A stretch of DNA of 64,000 bases from Pontibacter pamirensis (GCF_010015475.1 NZ_SSNI01000029.1:22108-86107); one strand, 5' to 3'. Shown: positions 34,681-43,961, counted from the first letter of the stretch. The notes: generated from the letters alone by a model not told the origin. Numbers and translations: made by a program.

Positions 34681-36951
34681 TTATAATTTAGCGGATGAAT
34701 CATCGGCAGCTTTTTCCCACTCCGGCGGCTCTACCCCAAGCAGGTGCTTCACGAAGAAATCCCGTCGCTTTCGCTCACCGTAATCTCCGCCAGAGGTATG
34801 GCCTGCCCCAGGTATCATCAGGAAATCGAAGTTCTTGTTTGCTTTGATGAGCGCATTGACCAGTTGCAGCGTGGAAGCCGGGTCTACGTTGTCGTCCAAC
34901 TCTCCCAGTATCAGCATCAGCTTGCCCTCTAGCTTGTTTGCGTTCTCCACGTTGGAGGAGGAGGCGTAGTGGGGCCCAAGCTTGCCCATCCACTGCTCAT
35001 TCCACCACATCTTGTCCATGCGGTTGTCGTGGCAGCCAGAGGAGGAGACGGCTACTTTATAGAACTCGGGGTGGAAGAGCAGCGCACCCGCTGAACTCTG
35101 CCCACCGGCAGAAGTTCCGAAGATGCCGACTCTTTCGGTATCCAGGTAAGGGTACTTTTGTGCCGCGTCCTTTATCCAGGCTATCCTGTCGGGTAAGCCG
35201 GCGTCTTTGATATTTCTCCAGCACACGTCCTGGAAGGTCTTTGAGCGGTTGGAGGTGCCCATTCCGTCCATTTGCACGACAACAAAGCCTAGTTCAGCTA
35301 ATTCATGCAGGTGGCGGGCACTTCCAAACGATTTAGGCACAAAGGAGCTGTGGGGGCCGGCGTAGATATATTCAATAACCGGGTACTTTTTTGCAGGGTC
35401 AAAGCTGCTGGGCCTGATAATGATGCCCCAGATGTCTGTCTCCCCATCCCTTGCCTTGGAGGTGAATACCTCCGGGGCCTTCCATCCTGCCGCATACAGC
35501 CCTGCGGTATCGGCCTTTTCCACCTCCAGCACAGCCTTGCCGTCGGCAGCATTTCGAAGCACCGTGACAGGGGCTTTATCTACCCTGGAGTAACTGTCTA
35601 CAAAATATTTGTGGTTTGGTGAGAAGGTGGCTGAGTGGTTGGCATTCTCCGTGGTAAGCGGCGTCAGGCCGCTGCCGTCAAAGCTTATCTTATAGTACTG
35701 CACCAGGTATGGGTCCTGCCCTGCTTCCCGGCCGCTGCCGGCAAAGAGGATGCTCCGCTGCGCCTCATCTACGTGCACCACCTCGCGCACGACCCAATTG
35801 CCTTTGGTTATCTGGTTCTTCACTTTGCCCGTCTCTCCGTCGTAGAGGTAGAGGTGGTTCCAGCCGTCGCGCTCCGAGGCCCAGATGATTTCCTTGCCGT
35901 CTCCTACATCGTGGCGGTATTTCTTGCCGCTGTAGTCGATAAAGGTTTTGCTTTCTTCTTCGATAAGCTCCTGCACCTCCCCTGTCTGCCCGTCCACCTC
36001 CAGCACCTTATAAGCCTGGTGGCCCCGCTGGTTATACTCCACCGTGAAAGCGCGTCCATCTTTGCGCCAGCTTGGGTTGGAGAGGCTGTATTGTTCTCCG
36101 GGGCCGAAAGGCGCAGGGTTTACACTTATTTGTTTCTTTGAATCGAAGAGGAAGAGCTGCGGGGACTTCTGCGGCAATGCATCGCCTGGCTTCAGGTAAT
36201 GGCGCGTTTGTAGTTTAGGCTGCAGCTGGTCTTCCGGCGAAGACTCCAGCAGGTAGAGCAGGTGCTCCTGACCCGGCCGCACTTTATTGGTGGCAAGCTT
36301 CTTTGAGTCAGGGGACCAGGAGATGTAGGAGGAGTAGTGTTCTCCAGCAGAGCCATCGTAGCTCAGCTGGTATTCTTCCTTGCTCTTGTTGCTATCAGAA
36401 TACTTAACGTAAACGTTGTAGTTTTTGATAAAGGCGACCCACTGGCTGTCGGGCGAGGCAACAGGCTTGTTGCCTAACTCATCCCTGGCCCCGCCCCAGT
36501 ACCTGTTCGGCCGTTTCTCCGCCTCTCCCTTTTCGCGCAGCTTGTAGGACCCCAGTGACAGGCCCCATGCTTTGCCCCCATACTCGAAGTCCAGTTCTTT
36601 TCCTTTATCGGAGAAAGTGATAGAGGAGAAAGGCAGTTTGTAGGGAGACACCTCTTTGCCCGTAGCCGCGGAGAGCAATTTGGCCAGCCGCTCCTGGTTG
36701 AAAGCCGACTTTCTGGTACGCTTCGCGGCGTCCACCAAAACAAATTCTTTGCCGCGCGGAGTGGTGTTGATGTACCAGAACTTCTCTTCTCCTTTAATCC
36801 AATGAAAGCTCCTGGGAGCATTATAGATTTTGCTCTCCATGGCCTCCTTCTGCGCCTCGGCCCGTCGGTAATCCGCCTTCGTGCCCTGCCCCATCAGAGA
36901 GAGTGAGCAGCATAACAACAGCGCAATCAGCAACCAGGAATGAAGCGTCAT
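34681..36951 (-). CDS. S9-family prolyl-oligopeptidase / DPP-IV-like peptidase
   Basis: About 756 residues from the ATG at 36951, where a signal peptide starts (MTLHSWLLIALLLCC, ending LMGQG). The frame is open 20 codons further. A beta-propeller (SYISWSPDSKKLA, SNPSWRKDGRAF, IIWASERDGWNHLYLYDG) precedes the peptidase domain with Ser614 (IFGTSAGGQSSAG), Asp687 (GELDDNVDP) and His718 (GAGHTSGGDYG). Unlike the gene at 24834, no clear double-Glu motif is seen, so dipeptidyl specificity is less certain. It follows an M1 peptidase gene on the same strand after 142-202 bases. Periplasmic peptide hydrolysis is expected. Confidence 0.9.
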   Translation of the reverse strand: MTLHSWLLIALLLCCSLSLMGQGTKADYRRAEAQKEAMESKIYNAPRSFHWIKGEEKFWYINTTPRGKEFVLVDAAKRTRKSAFNQERLAKLLSAATGKEVSPYKLPFSSITFSDKGKELDFEYGGKAWGLSLGSYKLREKGEAEKRPNRYWGGARDELGNKPVASPDSQWVAFIKNYNVYVKYSDSNKSKEEYQLSYDGSAGEHYSSYISWSPDSKKLATNKVRPGQEHLLYLLESSPEDQLQPKLQTRHYLKPGDALPQKSPQLFLFDSKKQISVNPAPFGPGEQYSLSNPSWRKDGRAFTVEYNQRGHQAYKVLEVDGQTGEVQELIEEESKTFIDYSGKKYRHDVGDGKEIIWASERDGWNHLYLYDGETGKVKNQITKGNWVVREVVHVDEAQRSILFAGSGREAGQDPYLVQYYKISFDGSGLTPLTTENANHSATFSPNHKYFVDSYSRVDKAPVTVLRNAADGKAVLEVEKADTAGLYAAGWKAPEVFTSKARDGETDIWGIIIRPSSFDPAKKYPVIEYIYAGPHSSFVPKSFGSARHLHELAELGFVVVQMDGMGTSNRSKTFQDVCWRNIKDAGLPDRIAWIKDAAQKYPYLDTERVGIFGTSAGGQSSAGALLFHPEFYKVAVSSSGCHDNRMDKMWWNEQWMGKLGPHYASSSNVENANKLEGKLMLILGELDDNVDPASTLQLVNALIKANKNFDFLMIPGAGHTSGGDYGERKRRDFFVKHLLGVEPPEWEKAADDSSAKL

Positions 36952-37153
36952 AGCACGTGCCAGTGCCGTGATAGAAAAATTTACGCCAGTAGAAGTGCCA
37001 GGTGTATCCATAGGTTTTCTGCTTATGGGTTAATGCTCTGGCAATAAGCACCTAAAACAGCAAAAACACCTTCTGCATACTAACCAATCATGATACTATG
37101 TTAACCTCCAGCGGAAAAATGGTGCACCTCTATGGGAGGTGCCTGCTTATGAT

Positions 37154-38821
37154 TCAGGGAACAAGAGACACGTCTGCGGCTTCTACATAAAAGTTAGGGT
37201 CTACTTGTAAAGCGTTCTTCCCTTTGTAGCCTTTGAGTTCCTGCCAGTTTGTGGTGGGCTCCAGCCATTTCTCTTTGCCGTTCACGGATACCTTCACCGG
37301 CATATGGAAGCCTGCTACGCTGTTACCCCATCTATACCTGAGTTTATTGCCGGCAAACTGGTACTCCAGCTTTGGGATTCTGGTATCGCGCAAATACTGG
37401 TCAAAGAAGGCAGAGAGATCGCGGCCGGTGTGTTTGCTGAGGTAGCTTTCAATTTGCTGCGTCGTCACGGTCTGGTGGTAGAAGTCGCGGTTGAGGCCGC
37501 GCAGGATACCACGCCACTTTTCATCGTTGTTCACCACCTGCCGCAGCGTGTGCAGCATGTTGCCTCCCTTCGGGTACATATCGCCGGAACCACGGTAGTT
37601 CACTTCATACTGGCCTATGATGGGCTTGTCGTTTTTAATGCCTTGCCTTGTACCTATCACGTATGCATTGCCCGCTTCCTTACCATAATGATAGTCTACA
37701 AATAGGCCTTCTGAGTAATTTGTGAAGCTTTCGTGGATCCACATATCGGCAATGTCTTTGTAGGTGATGTTGTTGGCAAACCACTCATGCCCGGACTCGT
37801 GGATAATGATGAAATCAAACTTCAGGCCCCAGCCAGTGCCGCTTAAATCTCTCCCTCTATACCCATTCTGATACCCATTGCCGTAGGTAACGGCACTCTG
37901 GTGCTCCATCCCGAGGTAAGGAACCTCTATGAGCTTGAAGCCGTCCTCGTAAAAGGGGTAAGGGCCGAACCAATGCTCAAAAGCCTGTAGCATGCGCGGT
38001 GCATCTTTGAACTGAGCTTTGGCTTTGTCGAGGTTTTCTTTCAGCACATAATAGTCCAGCTCCAGCTCCCCCTTCTCGCCTTGATATGTTTCTGAGAAAT
38101 GAGCGAAATCGCCTATACTGATGTTCACTCCATAGTTGTTAATAGGATTAGAAACAAACCAGTGAAACGTTTTCGTGCTGTCGTTCCTTTCTTCCACTCC
38201 CCGGAGTTTACCATTCGACACATCCATTAAATGCTTCGGTACAGTTACACTGATGAGCATGCTGTCCGGCTCATCATACATGTGATCCTTGCAGGGCCAC
38301 CACAAACTCGCCCCATCGCCCTGGTTGGAGTTCGCGACAAAGGGATTTCCCTGCGCGTCTTTTTTCCAGGTCAGGCCACCACTCCAGGGCGGATTTTCAC
38401 TTACCACGGGCTTTCCTCCAAAGAAAACATCCAGCTTGTTCACTTGTCCTTTTTTTTGGTCTTCGCTTATTTGAATAAAATAGGCATTGCCGTCTCTTCT
38501 GAAGGCTAACTCCTTCCCGTTCTGCACCACTTTATCAATACGCATAGGCGGTTGCAGGTCCACCTGCATCAAACGGCCTGGCTCCAACACCTTGTACTGT
38601 ATGGTGTTGGTTCCCCGGATGGTGCTGTCGCCAGGGTTTACATTCACATCCAGGTGATAATACGCCAGGTCCCACCACGCTCTTTCCTCTGTAATAGAAC
38701 CACGCAGCGTATCCTGGCGCGTAAACGCAGGAGTCTGGGCATAGGCACCAGCCGTGACGGCTATGAACAGCAGCATGCCGCATGCTTTAAACATCGTTTT
38801 AACTATCATTGACTTTATCAT
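37154..38821 (-). CDS. M1-family zinc aminopeptidase
   Basis: The protein has 555 residues; Met10 (38794) may be the true start of the signal peptide (MFKACGMLLFIAVTAGAYAQ). The zinc site is IIIHESGHEWFANN (His341, Glu342, His345), with a second Glu in WIHESFTNYSEG (Glu364). The exopeptidase motif, usually GAMEN, appears as YLGMEHQSAVTY (His for Asn). It lacks the long C-terminal helical domain of PepN-type enzymes, as many secreted Bacteroidota M1 proteins do. It lies 39 bases downstream of an ABC ATPase gene and upstream of the S9 peptidase. It would remove N-terminal residues from peptides in the periplasm. Confidence 0.92.
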   Translation of the reverse strand: MIKSMIVKTMFKACGMLLFIAVTAGAYAQTPAFTRQDTLRGSITEERAWWDLAYYHLDVNVNPGDSTIRGTNTIQYKVLEPGRLMQVDLQPPMRIDKVVQNGKELAFRRDGNAYFIQISEDQKKGQVNKLDVFFGGKPVVSENPPWSGGLTWKKDAQGNPFVANSNQGDGASLWWPCKDHMYDEPDSMLISVTVPKHLMDVSNGKLRGVEERNDSTKTFHWFVSNPINNYGVNISIGDFAHFSETYQGEKGELELDYYVLKENLDKAKAQFKDAPRMLQAFEHWFGPYPFYEDGFKLIEVPYLGMEHQSAVTYGNGYQNGYRGRDLSGTGWGLKFDFIIIHESGHEWFANNITYKDIADMWIHESFTNYSEGLFVDYHYGKEAGNAYVIGTRQGIKNDKPIIGQYEVNYRGSGDMYPKGGNMLHTLRQVVNNDEKWRGILRGLNRDFYHQTVTTQQIESYLSKHTGRDLSAFFDQYLRDTRIPKLEYQFAGNKLRYRWGNSVAGFHMPVKVSVNGKEKWLEPTTNWQELKGYKGKNALQVDPNFYVEAADVSLVP

Positions 38822-38860
38822 TCTATAAGCATTCAGGTTCTGATTGAATTTTGTGTTTTA

Positions 38861-40369
38861 TTATGGAGCCGTACTGATGCACCGCCCGTTTTCCAGCTGA
38901 ATCACCCTGGTGACACATTCCGGAATCTCATGCTGGTAGTGGCTTACATAAATCAAGGTCACGTCACCAGCTTCGCATATGGCATTGATCACGCTTTTGA
39001 AATGCCGCTGCTGCCCAGCATTAAACCCATGGCAGGGTTCATCGAGGATGAGCAGGGGCGGGTTTTTCACCAGTGCACGCGCAAGCAGGCAGAGCCGCTG
39101 CGTAGTTGCTGTTACGTTGCTGAAGGGTTTCGCGGCCAGCGCCTCTATCCCGAACAATTCCATCCAGCGCAGCGCTACGGCTCGTTTTTCAGGATCACTT
39201 TCCTGGTATAGCCCTAAGGAATCATAAAAGCCTGACTCAATCACGTCGCGGCAGGATTGCCCGCCAGGAAAATACTGAAACAACTCAGGAGAGACAAAGC
39301 CTATGTTTCGCTTTATATCCCAGATACTTTCCCCGCTTCCCCTTCTCCTGTCGAAGAGCGTGATGTTATTGGCATAGGCCTGCGGATTGTCTCCGTTTAT
39401 CAGGCTTAATAAGGTAGACTTGCCTGCGCCGTTATGCCCCACCAGCGCCCACTTCTCCCCTTGCTTTACTTCCCAGGAAATATCATCCAGCACCGTTTTG
39501 TCGCCGTACTTAATGGAAACATTTTCCATCTTTACTATCGCTTCAAAAGACGGAGTGGCCGTTGCAGAAAGAAGCGACGCTAACCCGGCTCTGTCCAGCG
39601 TTACCGGCTGCTCATTCTTTTGTTTGCCGATGGTCAGTTGGTCTTTTAACATGGCTACCATCTCCTGCCCCTTGTTCCAGACAGCGACATGCGTGATGGC
39701 ATCCGGTATCTCATCCGGGGAGGTGACCATCACGACTGTTATTCCGGAATCCGTAATCGCTGTTATCAACTGGTTAAAGCTTTGCCTTGCCCCGACATCC
39801 AGCCCCGACAAAGGATTATCCAACAGAAGCACAGACGGGTTGCGCAGCAGGGCAGTCGCCAGAAGTACCCGCTTTGTTTCCCCGTTCGAGAGCTTTATCA
39901 ATTCTTTGTCCAGCAGATGCTGCAGGCGCAACGCCACCACCACTTTATCTAACGTCCAGAAAGGGTTATCAGGAAAAGGAATGATCTCGGAAAGGTGTTG
40001 CGTTACGGTAGGTGCGTCCACGGCATAAGCGGCATTGTACCGTTGCTGGTAAAAAAGCGTCTCTTTGCCGGACAGGCTTGAGAAACAATGGCGCGAAGAA
40101 ACAATGCTTACGGGCTTTTGCCATAAAAAGCGGGGCGACTGCACCGGGTTCTGCTGCTGGTAGTGCTCATAAAAGCCAAAGTGCGCCTTCCCGCTTACAA
40201 TAGGAACATTACCGGCAATCGCGTCTAACAGCAAGTGTTTTCCTGTTTCGTTGTCGCCTGTTAGTACCCAGTGTTCCCCTTTCTTTATTTCGAAAGTAGT
40301 ATTGTTCAGAACAGTCTGCCCCATAGAACGAACTGCTATGTTTTCGAAAGACAAAATAACGTCAGTCAC
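38861..40369 (-). CDS. ModF-like protein with two ABC ATPase domains
   Basis: The protein has 502 residues without membrane segments. Domain 1 has an altered Walker A (GDNETGKH, 38-45), signature LSNGETKR, and Walker B LLLDNP with Asn in place of the catalytic Glu. Domain 2 has a canonical Walker A (GHNGAGKST, about residue 317) and LLILDEPCHG, but a weak signature (FSNVTATTQRL). This asymmetric twin arrangement is that of ModF/PhrA-type proteins, whose role is poorly defined. No permease gene adjoins it. Its stop is 39 bases before the M1 peptidase start, so they may be co-transcribed, but a functional link is not obvious. No promoter was identified upstream. Confidence 0.85.
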   Translation of the reverse strand: MTDVILSFENIAVRSMGQTVLNNTTFEIKKGEHWVLTGDNETGKHLLLDAIAGNVPIVSGKAHFGFYEHYQQQNPVQSPRFLWQKPVSIVSSRHCFSSLSGKETLFYQQRYNAAYAVDAPTVTQHLSEIIPFPDNPFWTLDKVVVALRLQHLLDKELIKLSNGETKRVLLATALLRNPSVLLLDNPLSGLDVGARQSFNQLITAITDSGITVVMVTSPDEIPDAITHVAVWNKGQEMVAMLKDQLTIGKQKNEQPVTLDRAGLASLLSATATPSFEAIVKMENVSIKYGDKTVLDDISWEVKQGEKWALVGHNGAGKSTLLSLINGDNPQAYANNITLFDRRRGSGESIWDIKRNIGFVSPELFQYFPGGQSCRDVIESGFYDSLGLYQESDPEKRAVALRWMELFGIEALAAKPFSNVTATTQRLCLLARALVKNPPLLILDEPCHGFNAGQQRHFKSVINAICEAGDVTLIYVSHYQHEIPECVTRVIQLENGRCISTAP

Positions 40370-40556
40370 TATAACTCTGCTTTTTTAAAGTATTTCGTTT
40401 TTAATGATGGCGCTATGGCGGGAAACTTGCGCATCATGAATTTATATTACTCCCTCCACCTTAATAAAGGCATAAATATGCAGGAAACCTACGAAACCTG
40501 TACGGTGAATTTAACTGAGCGGCAGGTTTTGTTTTGATTTTCCTAATGTATACCTG

Positions 40557-40922
40557 CTATTCTTCATCGTTATTTACCCATATCGTCTTCGGTTCTGCCT
40601 CAGGAAAAAAGCCCAGCATGCGCATGACAGCCTTGCCCGTATTTCGTACCTCGTGTACATTCAGGGGTGTTATCACAGCTACACTTCCTGCCGGGAAGTC
40701 ATAAAATGTATCGTCCATAATCACCACCCCATGCCCTTCCAGGCATACCAGTAACTCTTCCGTGCGATGATAGTGCGGTGGCACGAACCCTCCCTCCTCA
40801 AAGTAGTTTTCTATCAGGGCCGTACTTGCTGTACCAGATTGCCCGTTGGCGAGCCACTGCCGCGTTCTACCGGTACTTAACTGTTCAAGTTCCAGCGCTG
40901 ATTTAGAGATGATGAAGCCCAT
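40557..40922 (-). CDS. Cupin-domain protein
   Basis: The protein has 121 residues with one conserved beta-barrel. The first metal motif is PPHYHRTEELLVCLEGHG (His51, His53, Glu57 or so), and the second is FPAGSVAVITPLNVHEVRN. Single-domain cupins bind small ligands or act as isomerases or dioxygenases; the substrate is not predictable. The start overlaps the end of a GH127 remnant frame (40903-41151) by 20 bases, suggesting that a deletion placed the cupin gene directly behind that stump. It has no signal peptide. No partner gene clarifies its role. Confidence 0.8.
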   Translation of the reverse strand: MGFIISKSALELEQLSTGRTRQWLANGQSGTASTALIENYFEEGGFVPPHYHRTEELLVCLEGHGVVIMDDTFYDFPAGSVAVITPLNVHEVRNTGKAVMRMLGFFPEAEPKTIWVNNDEE

Positions 40923-41151
40923 GGCTGTTTCTTATTTGTATTCTGCGCCCGTTTTCTTTGCTCTTCTTTAAGGTGTGCGGGATGGTAACCGTGGCATTTA
41001 CTTGCATCTTGGGTGCGCAGAAATCATCGTGCACATGCACATGTGTGAAGGGCACCGGCTGAATGGGATAATCATGATGCTGCGCAACGGACGCAGTCTG
41101 CGTGAGCAAAGACACCCCGATGGCACAAGCCAGTATGCTATATAGTTTCAT
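40903..41151 (-). pseudogene. N-terminal remnant of GH127 (DUF1680) beta-L-arabinofuranosidase-like gene
   Basis: The 82-codon frame starts with a signal peptide (MKLYSILACAIGVSLLTQTA) and continues YPIQPVPFTHVHVHDDF, APKMQVNATVTIPHTLKK and ENGR. This is the conserved start of secreted GH127/DUF1680 enzymes, which are normally over 600 residues. After ENGR the similarity stops, the frame runs on for about 14 unrelated codons and ends inside the cupin gene start. The catalytic domain is missing, so this is a truncated gene. An intact enzyme would release L-arabinofuranose, in line with other arabinan-related genes in the window. Confidence 0.78.
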
Positions 41152-41362
41152 ATTATTCTAAATCTATGCTGGAGATACACTGGCAAACAATACCTATTTT
41201 ATCTATACAAATATACTTTTAATCCAAGCCTCTTCCTGACTATATATTAACATATAATGCTACCATATTAACACGGTAGCATTATCAGCTGCTTTTGCGC
41301 CATGCTGTTATTCTTACAGAAGCATAGTGGTGGTTTGTGCAGAAAGGCAAACACAGAGGATT

Positions 41363-42754
41363 CTAAATATTGTTTCTTAATGCTTCTATACCTTCCACTG
41401 TTTTAGGCAAGGGTTTGCCCAGCAGGCGGCTTCCTTCCGGTGTAATCAAAAAATCCTCCTCTATTCTAATTCCCCCGAAATCCCGGAAAGCTTCCAGTTT
41501 ATTGTAGTTGATGAATTGAGTGAATTTGTTTTCCGCTGCCCACATGTCCATCAGGTTCGGGTTAAAGTACAGTCCTGGTTCTACTGTGAGCACAAAGCCT
41601 TCCTCCAACGCACGCCCCAGGCGCAGCGACTTCAGACCGAATTGGGTGCTTTTCTTAAGGTCTTCTGTATAGCCGACATACTCTTCGCCCAGGTTTTCCA
41701 TGTCGTGCGTGTCCAGCCCCATCATGTGTCCCAGGCCGCAGGGGAAAAACTGGGCATGCGCGCCCTGGGCCACCGCCTCCTGCACGTCTCCCTTCATCAG
41801 GCCAATTTGCTGCAGCTCCTCTACCAGCTTCTCGCATGCCTCCAGGTGCACATCTTTGTACAGCACGCCTGGCTTCAGCATGTCAACGGCAGAAGTATGG
41901 GCATGTAAAACGATTTCGTATAGCTCCTTTTGCTGATTTGTAAACTGCTTGTCCACAGGAAACGTGCGGGTCAGGTCGCCGCCATAGTGCATGGCCGTTT
42001 CTGCGCCACTGTCACAGATTACCAGCTGTCCTTTCTGTAGCACTGTGCTTGTATAATGGTTGTGGAGTATCTGCCCATTTACAGTTAGAATAGCCGGGAA
42101 AGCTAGCTTGCCTCCTGCACGCACGGCCGTTTCATACAGCTGGCTGGCTACTTCGGCCTCAGTCATTCCTGCTGCGGCAAAACCGGCAGCTGCCAAATGC
42201 ATGTCAACCGATATATTCACGGCTTTCTCAATCTCTGCAACCTCTTCCGGAGATTTGATAGAGCGCTGCGCCACCACCGCCTTGATAAGGGGAACAGATG
42301 CCTTCTTCTGCACGAGATGAGGCGGAACACCCAGCCAGGAACTTAACTTCAGCAGGTGCTCCGGCCTGTAAGGCGGAAGAAAATGGACAGGTTGCTGTCG
42401 GCTAACTGCGTTTTTTACTTCAGAAGCCAGGACGCCTGAAGGTTTTGTTACAGACACACCGGCTCCTTCTGCCTCTTCCCGTAGCGACTGTTGTACACCA
42501 ATCCATACAATATCGTCTACTGTGGCTTCATCGCCATATATGGTCACGGTGTCTTTATCGATGTCTATAACAGCGGCTAAGCCGGGCTTGTCCAGCCCAA
42601 TGAAGTAGAGAAAGGAGCTGTCCTGCCGAAAATGATACCAGTTGTCTTTATAGTTCATGCTGCTCTCTTCATTCCCTAAGAGCAGAATAAGGCCGCTTCC
42701 TACCTGCTTTTTCAGTTGTGCTCTTCTTTGTACGTAATCTTCTTTATGAAACAT
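41363..42754 (-). CDS. M24-family Xaa-Pro aminopeptidase / prolidase
   Basis: About 463 residues from the ATG at 42754 (MFHKEDYVQRR); the frame opens 15 codons earlier. The N-terminal creatinase-like domain (GLILLLGNEES, YHFRQDSSFLYFIGL) is followed by the pita-bread fold with all five dinuclear metal ligands: VICDSGAE, YGGDLTRTFP, GLGHMMGLDTHD, TVEPGLYF and GGIRIEED. The enzyme cleaves the bond before Pro or hydroxyPro at the N-terminus, or Xaa-Pro dipeptides, in the cytoplasm (no signal peptide). It is divergent from an AraC regulator, and the 30-bp motif found before the hydroxyproline deaminase gene lies between them. Confidence 0.94.
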   Translation of the reverse strand: MFHKEDYVQRRAQLKKQVGSGLILLLGNEESSMNYKDNWYHFRQDSSFLYFIGLDKPGLAAVIDIDKDTVTIYGDEATVDDIVWIGVQQSLREEAEGAGVSVTKPSGVLASEVKNAVSRQQPVHFLPPYRPEHLLKLSSWLGVPPHLVQKKASVPLIKAVVAQRSIKSPEEVAEIEKAVNISVDMHLAAAGFAAAGMTEAEVASQLYETAVRAGGKLAFPAILTVNGQILHNHYTSTVLQKGQLVICDSGAETAMHYGGDLTRTFPVDKQFTNQQKELYEIVLHAHTSAVDMLKPGVLYKDVHLEACEKLVEELQQIGLMKGDVQEAVAQGAHAQFFPCGLGHMMGLDTHDMENLGEEYVGYTEDLKKSTQFGLKSLRLGRALEEGFVLTVEPGLYFNPNLMDMWAAENKFTQFINYNKLEAFRDFGGIRIEEDFLITPEGSRLLGKPLPKTVEGIEALRNNI

Positions 42755-42859
42755 TGTTCGGATTTGATTTTTGGCACGTGTTTGCCGCTCTGGAGACAAG
42801 GCGTAAGCAGCGCTTGTGAATAAACAAAGCTAATCTTTATACACTTTTTTTATTTCCTC

Positions 42860-42889
42860 TATTTCACCCTTTCGTAACACTATACTACC
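42860..42889. promoter_or_regulatory. 30-bp conserved motif, copy 2 (between M24 peptidase and araC-type gene)
   Basis: Identical over 30 bases to 34247-34276. It lies 106 bases upstream of the M24 start and 63 bases upstream of the chosen regulator start, so it could control both divergent genes. Confidence 0.72.
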
Positions 42890-42951
42890 ACCCTAGCCTG
42901 TTTTATGCTTAACTTATGGGTAACATTGTTGTGGATCAGCAAACTGGGACT

Positions 42952-43845
42952 ATGAAACCTGTATACTTTCAAATACCAAAAACTTCAGGCGAAACCATAC
43001 GCGTGCAGTATGAGGAACAGCCTCATTTTTACGATAACCTTCACTTCCACCCCGAAGTACAGATTATGTTTATCTGCGAGGGCTCAGGAACCCGGTTTAT
43101 CGGCGACAGCATTGGCAGCTTCAGTTCAGGGGATATCCTGCTCCTGGGCCCTAATCTTCCGCACGTGTTCCGTAACGACAAAAAGTATTATGAGGAAGAC
43201 GCTGGCCTTCAGGCCCGGAATATCTCCTTGTTTTTCCAAGTAGAATCATTCGGAGAGGCTTTCCTTTCTTTACCTGAAGTCTTCCCTATTCATAAACTGC
43301 TACTCAGCAGCAAGCGGGGCATTCATATCAAGGGCGAAACAAAGAAGAAAGTAACTGCCTTAGTCCAGCAGATGCTCCACCTGGAAGGCTTCGACAGATT
43401 CATTCAGCTTTTCAATATCCTCAACCTGCTATCGTTGTCTAAGGAACTGGAGCCACTCTCCTCCGTCGGCTTCGACGGACCTCAGAATGACACAGACAGC
43501 AAGAAGATCAATGATGTGTTCAAATACATTATGAATAACTTCTCGGAAGAGGTGAAACTGCAGGAGGCCGCTAATATTGCCAATATGAGTGTTAATGCCT
43601 TCTGCCGCTATTTTAAACAGCACACCCGTAAGACCTTCTCCAGCTTCCTGAACGAAATTCGCATCGGCCACGCTTGCCGGCTGCTGATAGAGGACAAATG
43701 GAATATTCGGGAGACAGCCTTTGAGTGCGGATTTGACAATATTTCCTACTTCAATCGCCAGTTCAAGGACATTACCTCCTACACCCCCTCAGAGTATGTG
43801 AAGCTGTACAGGGAGAAGTATTCATCTCCGCTGCCCCTGGTTTAA
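42952..43845 (+). CDS. AraC-family transcriptional regulator with cupin sensor domain
   Basis: About 297 residues from the ATG at 42952 (MKPVYFQIPK); the frame also allows 42916. The N-terminal cupin (HFHPEVQIMFICEGSGTRF, GDILLLGPNLPHVFR) is a ligand-binding domain. The C-terminus has two HTH motifs: VKLQEAANIANMSVNAFCRY and NIRETAFECGFDNISYFNRQ, followed by TPSEY. It is divergent from the M24 peptidase gene. The 30-bp motif upstream, repeated before the hydroxyproline genes, makes this protein the best candidate regulator of a proline/hydroxyproline-peptide regulon. The inducer may be a hydroxyproline-related compound, by inference only. Confidence 0.92.
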   Translation: MKPVYFQIPKTSGETIRVQYEEQPHFYDNLHFHPEVQIMFICEGSGTRFIGDSIGSFSSGDILLLGPNLPHVFRNDKKYYEEDAGLQARNISLFFQVESFGEAFLSLPEVFPIHKLLLSSKRGIHIKGETKKKVTALVQQMLHLEGFDRFIQLFNILNLLSLSKELEPLSSVGFDGPQNDTDSKKINDVFKYIMNNFSEEVKLQEAANIANMSVNAFCRYFKQHTRKTFSSFLNEIRIGHACRLLIEDKWNIRETAFECGFDNISYFNRQFKDITSYTPSEYVKLYREKYSSPLPLV

Positions 43846-43886
43846 TTTATTGTGTTGCCTGAAGAAGAAGCCTCTATAAAGAAAAA

Positions 43887-43933
43887 CTGCTCGCCGTTTT
43901 ACCTCCTTTGCGAAAGGAGGCACCAGCGAGCAG
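43887..43933 (-). terminator. Intrinsic terminator downstream of susD remnant
   Basis: The outer stem CTGCTCGC/GCGAGCAG encloses an inner stem CCTCCTTT/AAAGGAGG. On the minus strand it runs into TTTTTCTTTAT. It sits just after the stop of the SusD stump, so it is the original operon terminator; it could also stop antisense transcription from the araC-type gene. Confidence 0.8.
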
Positions 43934-43961
43934 AATCAATCTCACAAATTAACATGATGCT

